A stretch of DNA of 8,062 nt from Planococcaceae bacterium UBA3378 (GTDB lineage: Bacteria > Bacillota > Bacilli > Bacillales_A > Planococcaceae), in NCBI GenBank assembly GCA_002359075.1, contig DEQA01000224.1, positions 1 through 8,062 on the forward strand, given 5' to 3'. The notes under the pieces were generated by a model that saw only the letters and a program-made list of their open reading frames with translations, was not told where the DNA came from and did not search any database. The position numbers and the translations under genes are program-made. Of the stretch, positions 1 through 4,773 are shown piece by piece (position 1 is the stretch's first letter; every line of letters begins with the position of its first letter).

Positions 1-587
1 CAAAAGAGCGGATCGACGAAGTTGTGAAGCAGGTTGGTCTGGAAAAAAGAATTCACGAAAAAGTAGGGACATATTCTCTTGGCATGCGTCAGCGCCTCGG
101 TCTGGCCCAGGCACTTTTACACCGCCCGAAGTTTCTGATTTTAGATGAACCGACGAACGGACTTGATCCGGCAGGGATACGGGAGTTTCGGAATCATTTG
201 CGGCACATTGCTGAAACAGAAGGAATTGCTGTCGTGATTTCCAGTCATTTATTATCCGAAATGGAGCTGATGTGTGACCGGATAGCTGTTATTCAAAACG
301 GCAAGCTGATCGATATCCGCGACCTTCAAAATACGGCAGTCTCTCTTTATTATATCGAACCGACTTCGGTTCAGGCGGGTTCGGCTGTCTTGGAGAAGCA
401 TGACTATACGTTTGCTGTGCAGGGGGACGGTCTAATTGTCGAAATTGAGAAGAAGGATGTCCCTGTACTGACACAGCAACTATTCGAAGCGGGCGTACAA
501 TTATATACCGTGCAGCCGCATGTAAAAACACTTGAGGATCAATTCCTAGAAATGACAGGAGGCGGCGCAATTGCTGAAGTACATTAG
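1..587 (+). CDS. ABC transporter ATP-binding protein, 3' part only (5' end outside window)
   Basis: This is the C-terminal part of the ATPase subunit of an ABC transporter, cytoplasmic and powering the permease encoded next. The frame is open from base 3 and ends with TAG at 585-587, so about 194 residues are visible. Walker A and the Q-loop lie before the window. Visible in order are the signature YSLGMRQRLGLAQALL, Walker B with catalytic glutamate FLILDEPTNGLDP, and the H-loop SSHLLSE. A roughly 100-residue C-terminal extension follows, as in the BcrA/YxlF/YhcH type of ATPase, which typically runs to about 300 residues. The last 17 bases overlap the permease gene, which argues for translational coupling and one complex. 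The family includes peptide-antibiotic resistance exporters, but nothing here fixes the substrate. I am sure of the family and unsure of the role. Confidence 0.95.
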   Translation, partial: KERIDEVVKQVGLEKRIHEKVGTYSLGMRQRLGLAQALLHRPKFLILDEPTNGLDPAGIREFRNHLRHIAETEGIAVVISSHLLSEMELMCDRIAVIQNGKLIDIRDLQNTAVSLYYIEPTSVQAGSAVLEKHDYTFAVQGDGLIVEIEKKDVPVLTQQLFEAGVQLYTVQPHVKTLEDQFLEMTGGGAIAEVH

Positions 588-1500
588 AAATGAATGGATG
601 AAATTATGGGCTAGAAAGAGCAGCTGGACCATGCTGGTGTTAGCGATTTTATTAGCGATTGTTCCGGCGATCGTTATGAAATATACAGAGGATGATAAAG
701 ACTGGCGTACGTCTGTACAGGAAGAAACGGATATATATAAAAGCATGCTCGCAGAAGAGGGAATTGCTGCAGCGGATGCGGCCTACTTTAATGAACAAAT
801 TGCACTGAATGAGTACCGGCTGGCAGAGGATATTCCCCTTGCTGTCACTGCTACTTTTGATAGTTATATGAGCTATGGGGTAGGGCTTATGATGATAGTC
901 ACGATTTTTTCCGTTGTGGTAGCAGCAGGAATTGTATCTTCCGAGTTTTCGTCCGGCACGATAAAAATGCTGCTGACACGGCCTGTGTCCAGAACAAAAA
1001 TTTTATTATCCAAGCTGCTGACAGTTATTCTATTTGGTCTGCTGTTATATGCAGTGTGTCTTGCAGGGACTGCTTTCATCGCTCTTGTTTTATGGGGCAC
1101 AGATGTCTCGCATAACCTGCAAATAGTAGATGGGGCAATTAAAGAAGTAGGTGTATGGAAACCTATCTTCGAAAATTTTATATTATCTTTTGGAGACTTC
1201 TTTATGTCTATCTTCTTTGCTTTTATGCTGGGCTCTATTTTCCGTTCAAGCTCTTTAGCAATCGGGCTGACGCTTGTTATTTCTATGATGGGTACATTGA
1301 TTATTACACTGATGAGCAAGTACAGCTTCGCTAAATATGTATGGATTTCGCATTCGGATCTAACCCAGTATGCAAGTGGCAGTACGCCGTATTTAGAAGG
1401 GGTAACACTGCCGTTTTCCTTAACTGTATTAGCGGTCTATGCTATTCTATTTGTCTTAAGCAGTTTTATTATTTTCAATAAACGTGATGTAACGGCTTAA
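571..1500 (+). CDS. ABC-2 type transporter permease
   Basis: This is the membrane subunit partner of the preceding ATPase. It has 309 residues and about six predicted helices: near 20-36, 104-123, 150-174, 208-224, 229-248 and 282-302. A long hydrophilic loop (about 38-100) between helices 1 and 2 is usual for ABC-2 permeases. The conserved cytoplasmic segment after helix 2, with SSEFSSGTIKMLLTRPVSR at 123-141, is the typical ABC-2 coupling region that contacts the ATPase. The start is TTG at 571: AGGAGG at 557-562 sits 8 bases before it, and the protein begins in the family manner (MLKYIRNEWMKL). The gene overlaps the ATPase gene by 17 bases, so the two are almost surely co-translated. It resembles the YhcI/YxlG group of Bacillus; the substrate cannot be read from the sequence. 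Confidence 0.95.
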   Translation: MLKYIRNEWMKLWARKSSWTMLVLAILLAIVPAIVMKYTEDDKDWRTSVQEETDIYKSMLAEEGIAAADAAYFNEQIALNEYRLAEDIPLAVTATFDSYMSYGVGLMMIVTIFSVVVAAGIVSSEFSSGTIKMLLTRPVSRTKILLSKLLTVILFGLLLYAVCLAGTAFIALVLWGTDVSHNLQIVDGAIKEVGVWKPIFENFILSFGDFFMSIFFAFMLGSIFRSSSLAIGLTLVISMMGTLIITLMSKYSFAKYVWISHSDLTQYASGSTPYLEGVTLPFSLTVLAVYAILFVLSSFIIFNKRDVTA

Positions 1501-1505
1501 TAGTG

Positions 1506-1511
1506 TATAAT
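1506..1511 (+). promoter_or_regulatory. Possible -10 box of the small membrane protein gene
   Basis: A perfect TATAAT lies just after the permease stop and 30 bases before the next ATG. A convincing -35 is missing: the best hexamer 16-17 bases upstream (around 1483-1489) is poor. The small gene may therefore have its own weak promoter, or simply be read through from the ABC genes, since no terminator lies between them. Confidence 0.3.
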
Positions 1512-1541
1512 GGATCTACTTGAATAAATAGGGGTGCTACT

Positions 1542-1757
1542 ATGAGTATCGTTATGGCGGGAGTGCTTGTTTCTTTCTCCGGAATACTAGTCATAGCGGC
1601 TGTGATCTTGGGGATACTCCCGGCTGACAATAAGACCATGCAGCTGGCCTTTCTAGCGATTGGATGGATATTTGTCGTGATCGGTGCCATTATCCGGTAC
1701 AAAGGTCTAAAGATGGATCGTCAGCGGGAACAAGCAAAAGAGCGGCTGAAAAAATAA
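1542..1757 (+). CDS. Small two-helix membrane protein of unknown function
   Basis: This 71-residue protein has two predicted transmembrane helices, about 5-26 and 33-51. A short polar turn (PADNKT) joins them, and a strongly basic and polar tail from residue 52 is rich in K, R, Q and E. By the positive-inside rule the tail should be cytoplasmic, and both ends then face the cytoplasm. The ATG at 1542 is preceded by an AGGGGTG ribosome site at 1530-1536. I do not recognise the family. The gene follows the ABC permease by 41 bases on the same strand and is closed by a terminator, so it may be the last gene of the ABC operon or an independent unit. A role as accessory subunit of the transporter would be speculation. 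Confidence 0.75.
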   Translation: MSIVMAGVLVSFSGILVIAAVILGILPADNKTMQLAFLAIGWIFVVIGAIIRYKGLKMDRQREQAKERLKK

Positions 1758-1796
1758 AAATGCGAAGTGGGCTTGTCCCATTCGCATTTTTTTTAT
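1756..1796. terminator. Bidirectional intrinsic terminator between convergent genes
   Basis: The stem pairs AAATGCGAA and TGGG (with G1767 bulged) against CCCA and TTCGCATTT, around a 5-base loop CTTGT at 1772-1776. A T-run follows on the right (to about 1794), and an A-run precedes on the left (1749-1760), which is a U-run in the other direction. It can therefore end both the + strand group and the - strand gene whose stop codon is at 1800. Confidence 0.9.
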
Positions 1797-1799
1797 TAG

Positions 1800-2690
1800 C
1801 TACGGAGAGTCAGTAGCTGATGGTATAAAGTGAGGCTCGATATGCACGAGTACAATACAATATGGATTGAAGCTTTGGGCAGTTGCCTCAATTTGTTCAC
1901 TGATTTTGTGGCTTTCAATGACATTTAAATAAGGGTTGACCGTCACGGTTACATCAATAAAATTCATATTGCCATGGGAGCGTCCCTTTAAATCGGTAAT
2001 CTTGATAACACCTTCTACCTTTTCGATCAGTTTCCGTAACGCTTCCATTTCTTCTGTATCAAATCCATCTGTTAATGTAACGACAGCCTCCCAGAAAATT
2101 TCGATGGCTGTTTTAATAATAATCAGCCCAACGATTAAGGCTGTAATAATATCGATAATCGGAAATCCGAAAATGGCTCCTAGAATACCGATCGCTGTCC
2201 CGATACTTACAAGAGCATCTGACCGGTTATCATAAGCTGCAGCCCGAACGGCAGAGCTTTTAATCTTGTCGGCAAGTGCCAGGTTATAGCGGTAGACAAC
2301 ATACATGATACCGGCACTAAAAAGGGCAACAACCGCCGTCAATATGGAAGGGGTCTCCTGCATGGGTGTAAACATACTTCGAATAGAAGTGGAAAGCACC
2401 TGCAGCCCTACGACCATCATGATAAAGGAAGCAATGAGTGACGCAATGGTTTCCGCACGTAAATGACCATACCGGTGAACCCGGTCGGGGGGCTTTTGGG
2501 AAATCCGAAGCCCGATTAAAACAGCAATGGATGCAATAATATCGGTTGTATTATTTAAACCATCCGCTTTCAGGGCAGCACTAGTACCTAAATAGCCGAC
2601 AATCAGCTTCATCGCACTCAGGAAGATATACGTCCCGATGGAAAGCCAGGCCCCTTTTTCTCCAGCACGCAAATTTGAATATAATTCCAT
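1800..2690 (-). CDS. Cation diffusion facilitator, probable manganese exporter (MneP/MneS-like)
   Basis: A 296-residue membrane antiporter of the CDF family, which pushes divalent metal ions out of the cell in exchange for protons. Six helices fill residues about 14-200, and a cytoplasmic ferredoxin-like dimer domain covers about 205-290. Aligned by eye to E. coli YiiP, the transport site reads N46xxxD50 in helix 2 (within ADGLNNTTD) and D154xxxD158 in helix 5 (DNRSD). This NxxxD/DxxxD pattern is that of manganese CDFs, whereas zinc types have His or Asp there. The segment ISQKPPD...YGHLRAETIASLIASF is very like B. subtilis MneP (YdfM) and MneS (YeaB), and I cannot decide between the two. The ATG start has a GGGGGGA ribosome site 6 bases upstream. 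I see no yybP-ykoY manganese riboswitch or clear MntR site in the short upstream gap. It lies downstream of the CNNM-like gene on the same strand. Confidence 0.93.
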   Translation of the reverse strand: MELYSNLRAGEKGAWLSIGTYIFLSAMKLIVGYLGTSAALKADGLNNTTDIIASIAVLIGLRISQKPPDRVHRYGHLRAETIASLIASFIMMVVGLQVLSTSIRSMFTPMQETPSILTAVVALFSAGIMYVVYRYNLALADKIKSSAVRAAAYDNRSDALVSIGTAIGILGAIFGFPIIDIITALIVGLIIIKTAIEIFWEAVVTLTDGFDTEEMEALRKLIEKVEGVIKITDLKGRSHGNMNFIDVTVTVNPYLNVIESHKISEQIEATAQSFNPYCIVLVHIEPHFIPSATDSP

Positions 2691-2721
2691 AATAGTTCCC
2701 CCCGCAAGATTTAGAATACGA

Positions 2722-2755
2722 GAAAACGACCCTCTAAATTGAGAGAGCCGTTTTC
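2722..2755 (-). terminator. Probable terminator of the CNNM-like gene
   Basis: A hairpin lies just past the stop codon of the gene at 2763-4109. The outer stem GAAAACG (2722-2728) pairs with CGTTTTC (2749-2755). The inner stem CTCT (2732-2735) pairs with AGAG (2744-2747). In the leftward direction the 3' arm ends in TTTTC followed by only scattered T, so termination may be partial and some transcripts may continue into the CDF gene. Confidence 0.6.
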
Positions 2756-2762
2756 CTAACCA

Positions 2763-4109
2763 TTATTCTTCTTCGAAGATTTCTGCGTCTTTTTCTGGTA
2801 ATTTTGTTACTTCTAGGTATAGGATATGATGACCATCAAGTTCCTTAATTTTAAATTCATAACCATAGGCTTCAATCGTATCACCTTCCACTGCATCGAA
2901 ATGCTGTGTCATGAACCATCCGCCAATTGTATCAATGTCTTCGTCTTCAATGTTTATGCCAAGGATGTCATTGACTTCCTGCAGCAGCATTTTAGCATCG
3001 AAGATATAGTGCTCACCCTCTGTTATTTCTTGTACTTCGGGAATTTCATCTTCATCAAATTCATCCTGAATATCACCGACAATTTCCTCGATGATATCTT
3101 CAATTGTAACAAGACCGGATGTACCGCCGTATTCATCCATTAAAATGGCCATATGAATACGTTCCTTTTGGATTTTCAGCAACAGGTCACTGATCGGAAT
3201 CGTTTCGATTACACGGATGATCGGCTGCATGTAATCGGTTACTAATTTATCGCCGTTTTCCGGATTTTTAATATAGGCAGTAAGCAGATGTTTCATGTTT
3301 ACAAGTCCAATGACATGGTCCTTGTCACCATCTGTAATAGGATAACGTGTATATTGCTCAACCCCCATCACTTCAAATACCTCACGCAAAGTTAAATCCT
3401 TTTCAATGCTGGTAATTTCAGTACGAGGGACCATTATCTCTTTTGCAAGACGATCGGAGAATTCGAAAATACTATTTACATATTCGTACTCAGAAGAATT
3501 AATCTCACCGCCCTTATAGCTGTCTGTCAGAATGATACGGAGCTCCTCTTCCGAGTGGGCTACTTCAGATTCTGATACGACCTGCAGACCGAACAAACGG
3601 CCAAGTCCACGTGATGAACCGTTTAAAGCACGGATAAATGGATACATGACATTATGGAACAAAATCAGTGGTCCCGCTAAACGTAAAGTAAGTTCTTCAG
3701 ATTTTTGAATAGCAAATGATTTTGGTGTTAACTCCCCTACAACAACGTGCAAGAATGTAACAATTGCAAACGCAAGAGCAAATGATAATACAGAAGTGAC
3801 ACGCACTTCCAGGCCAATTAGTTCAAATAATGGGTGCAGAATTAAGTCAAATGTCGGTTCACCCAGCCATCCAAGACCAAGCGATGTGATTGTAATACCG
3901 AGCTGACAGGCAGACAAATATTCATCCAGATTTGAAATTACCTTTTTCGCCTTGATCGCTCTTTTGTCGCCTTCAGCAACAAGCTGATCAATTCGTGTTG
4001 TTCTTACCTTTACAATGGCAAACTCTGTTGCAACGAAAAATGCCGTAGCGGCAATTAATAGAGCGAATGCTCCGAGCTTAATGGTTAGCTCAACTATATC
4101 TACGTCCAA
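2763..4109 (-). CDS. CNNM/CorC-family transmembrane protein with CBS pair (Mg2+/Co2+ efflux type)
   Basis: This 448-residue protein has the standard three parts. The first is a DUF21/CNNM membrane domain at about 1-185, with helices near 7-33, 64-82, 104-126 and 142-162 and the motif VVGELTPKS. The second is a CBS-domain pair at about 222-345, ending in the family hallmark DEYGGTSGLVTIEDIIEEIVGD (325-346). The third is a CorC_HlyC domain at about 360-440. Members include B. subtilis YhdP and S. aureus MpfA, which export Mg2+, with the CBS pair sensing Mg-ATP. Older names call them 'hemolysins', which is misleading. The start is TTG at 4109, because an in-frame TAG stands at 4115-4113 and no other start follows before the first helix. 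Its own ribosome site is poor (AAAGATAG). The strong AGGAGGTG further up belongs to an overlapping mini-ORF. The neighbouring CDF gene suggests a metal-efflux cluster. Confidence 0.95.
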   Translation of the reverse strand: MDVDIVELTIKLGAFALLIAATAFFVATEFAIVKVRTTRIDQLVAEGDKRAIKAKKVISNLDEYLSACQLGITITSLGLGWLGEPTFDLILHPLFELIGLEVRVTSVLSFALAFAIVTFLHVVVGELTPKSFAIQKSEELTLRLAGPLILFHNVMYPFIRALNGSSRGLGRLFGLQVVSESEVAHSEEELRIILTDSYKGGEINSSEYEYVNSIFEFSDRLAKEIMVPRTEITSIEKDLTLREVFEVMGVEQYTRYPITDGDKDHVIGLVNMKHLLTAYIKNPENGDKLVTDYMQPIIRVIETIPISDLLLKIQKERIHMAILMDEYGGTSGLVTIEDIIEEIVGDIQDEFDEDEIPEVQEITEGEHYIFDAKMLLQEVNDILGINIEDEDIDTIGGWFMTQHFDAVEGDTIEAYGYEFKIKELDGHHILYLEVTKLPEKDAEIFEEE

Positions 4110-4150
4110 ATACTATCTTTGCTTACGGCGCAAATGAGCGGGGCAAGCAA
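4100..4150 (-). CDS. Possible 16-codon leader ORF upstream of the CNNM-like gene
   Basis: The perfect Shine-Dalgarno AGGAGGTG (4164-4157 on the - strand) is 6 bases from a TTG at 4150. That TTG opens the frame MLAPLICAVSKDSIWT and ends at TAG 4102-4100. The CNNM-like gene starts inside this ORF at 4109 in another frame, so the two overlap by 10 bases. Translation of the mini-ORF could deliver ribosomes to the weakly marked TTG of the main gene. No similarity is recognised and the peptide itself may be irrelevant. The alternative is a one-base sequence error that splits a longer N terminus. Confidence 0.35.
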   Translation of the reverse strand: MLAPLICAVSKDSIWT

Positions 4151-4176
4151 AGAATACACCTCCTATGAGAAAAAAT

Positions 4177-4206
4177 ATTAGATAGGATAATCATAAAATA
4201 TTTCAA
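4177..4206 (-). promoter_or_regulatory. Candidate promoter of the CNNM-like gene
   Basis: Read leftward, TTGAAA (4206-4201) and TCTAAT (4182-4177) are 18 bases apart, a fair sigma-A match. The transcript would begin only a few bases before the AGGAGGTG at 4164. The region is very AT-rich, so chance matches are likely. Confidence 0.3.
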
Positions 4207-4266
4207 AGGAAAAAACAAATTTTGCCTTCATGAATGTTTTTAAACTTTTTACAAAATGAAGAAAGG

Positions 4267-4290
4267 AATAAACGAATAAACGAATAAATG
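4267..4290 (+). repeat. Three tandem 8-bp copies, AATAAACG
   Basis: Two exact copies of AATAAACG (4267-4274 and 4275-4282) are followed by AATAAATG (4283-4290). They lie in the AT-rich gap between the divergent CNNM-like gene and the bmr leader, directly upstream of two TTGACA boxes. They may be a regulator site or AT-rich filler. The rest of the 4165-4323 gap shows only A/T tracts. Confidence 0.6.
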
Positions 4291-4323
4291 ATTTGACACA
4301 AAATATTATATTTTCAAAAAATA

Positions 4324-4353
4324 TTGACATAGGAAATTTCTGTATGCTAATGT
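4324..4353 (+). promoter_or_regulatory. Sigma-A type promoter of the leader-bmrC-bmrD operon
   Basis: A perfect -35 TTGACA (4324-4329) is followed after 18 bases by TAATGT (4348-4353), which carries an extended -10 TG at 4345-4346. AT-rich tracts just upstream (about 4299-4323) resemble an UP element. A second TTGACA lies 31 bases further up, at 4293-4298, without a matching -10. Transcription should begin near 4360, about 35 bases before the leader ATG. In B. subtilis the bmr promoter is under AbrB control; AT-rich DNA here would allow that, but no site can be named. Confidence 0.7.
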
Positions 4354-4393
4354 TAAGACACACTAAATAATCGTAAGGAATGGAGGACCGGAG

Positions 4394-4474
4394 ATGATGA
4401 CTATTAAAAAAATTTCGCCAGCAATTACACATCATTCCCCTATCCTGCAGCCATTCTTTTCATTATTTGCTTGA
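4394..4474 (+). CDS. Leader peptide of the bmrCD operon (BmrB-like in position)
   Basis: A 26-codon ORF starts at a double ATG (4394 and 4397) and ends with TGA at 4472-4474. GGAGG at 4382-4386 sits 7 bases before the first ATG. The peptide reads MMTIKKISPAITHHSPILQP, then FFSLFA. It holds a His pair at 13-14, prolines at 9, 16 and 20, and a hydrophobic end. Promoter, short ORF, terminators and drug-exporter genes stand in the order of the B. subtilis bmrB-bmrC-bmrD operon, where antibiotics that hit the ribosome stall it on BmrB and let RNA polymerase read on. B. subtilis BmrB is longer (53 residues as I recall) and I do not claim sequence similarity. The codons from 17 to 23 double as the 5' arm of the proposed antiterminator. 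The role is inferred from layout, but the layout is strong. Confidence 0.8.
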   Translation: MMTIKKISPAITHHSPILQPFFSLFA

Positions 4475-4500
4475 AACGCGCATAAAAGAAGGAGTACAGG
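4444..4500 (+). promoter_or_regulatory. Candidate antiterminator hairpin of the leader
   Basis: Paired by hand: TTCTTTT (4454-4460) with AAAAGAA (4484-4490), CC (4451-4452) with GG (4491-4492) past a bulged A4453, and CCTG (4444-4447) with CAGG (4497-4500) across a small internal loop. That is 13 pairs. The 3' arm uses bases 4493-4500 of the first terminator stem, so the two structures exclude each other. A ribosome at the TGA (4472) would cover roughly 4457-4487 and forbid this hairpin, while leaving the terminator free. Confidence 0.5.
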
Positions 4501-4523
4501 TGAGGCTTACCTGTACTTTTTTT
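4493..4523 (+). terminator. Attenuator terminator T1
   Basis: A perfect 9-bp stem, AGTACAGGT (4493-4501) with ACCTGTACT (4509-4517), closes a 7-base loop GAGGCTT. It is followed by T at 4517-4523. It begins 19 bases after the leader stop codon, with no transcription end needed there other than regulation of the downstream genes. Confidence 0.93.
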
Positions 4524-4526
4524 AGG

Positions 4527-4557
4527 CACTTATCCTAAAAAGGGTAGGTGTTTTTTT
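4527..4557 (+). terminator. Second tandem terminator T2
   Basis: Only three bases after T1, CACTTATCCT (4527-4536) pairs with AGGGTAGGTG (4541-4550). This gives a 10-bp stem with two G-U pairs and an AAAA loop, followed by seven T (4551-4557). It is a second complete intrinsic terminator ahead of bmrC, so read-through must pass both. Confidence 0.9.
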
Positions 4558-4677
4558 GATTGGGAAAAGGCTTTTTCCGGATCGGTTTTCTGCCGGCAGC
4601 TTTATTTGCAGGGCAGAGTGCTGACGAAGGCCACGGCGGATCGGCACGGTGTGAAAAAGGAAAGAGGAGGACTAAAA
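4558..4677 (+). other. Structured leader RNA between the terminators and the second mini-ORF
   Basis: This 120-base stretch is richer in G and C than its surroundings. It can fold into several local hairpins: GGAAAA/TTTTCC around 4563-4578, the palindrome CTGCCGGCAG at 4590-4599, and GTGCTGA (4618-4624) with TCGGCAC (4641-4647). The 8-mer CGGATCGG occurs twice (4578-4585 and 4637-4644). No known riboswitch or T-box is recognised. It is part of the transcribed leader of bmrC; its role is unknown. Confidence 0.4.
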
Positions 4678-4737
4678 ATGAGAATTATAAAGGCGAAAAG
4701 AACGTTTTTTACAAAGGAATCGCTTGATAGCGGGTAG
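4678..4737 (+). CDS. Second mini-ORF, 19 codons, ahead of bmrC
   Basis: ATG at 4678 is preceded by AGGAGG at 4665-4670 with 7 bases between, the best ribosome site in the leader and better than that of bmrC. The product would be MRIIKAKRTFFTKESLDSG, basic at the N terminus, ending at TAG 4735-4737, 36 bases before the bmrC ATG. The last codons contain a small hairpin (CGCT TGAT AGCG, 4721-4732). It could be a second regulatory peptide or a device for loading ribosomes near bmrC. It is too short for any family match. Confidence 0.45.
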   Translation: MRIIKAKRTFFTKESLDSG

Positions 4738-4773
4738 TGGAATCGAAGAAGAAGAAGGAAGGAAATAAATCTT

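Noticed and set aside
873..1319. 148-residue open frame on the - strand
   Set aside because: It lies wholly antisense to the ABC-2 permease, has low-complexity composition and no ribosome site that I can see.
2691..2762. Manganese riboswitch (yybP-ykoY) or MntR site before the CDF gene
   Set aside because: The gap is only 72 bases, most of it the terminator hairpin, and I see neither the riboswitch core nor a convincing MntR palindrome.
2826..3143. 105-residue open frame on the + strand
   Set aside because: Antisense to the CBS and CorC_HlyC coding region of the CNNM-like gene; a shadow frame.
4178..4435. 85-residue open frame on the - strand in the AT-rich intergenic gap
   Set aside because: The Phe/Ile/Ser-rich product is what AT-rich DNA gives by chance, and it covers the bmr promoter and leader.
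4556..4624. Possible third mini-ORF of 22 codons starting at TTG 4556
   Set aside because: Its only ribosome site (GGTAGGTG) is buried in the T2 stem and the start lies in the T-run. I treat it as chance.
4558..4677. T-box or known riboswitch in the GC-rich leader stretch
   Set aside because: No T-box sequence or familiar aptamer core is visible; only local hairpins can be supported.
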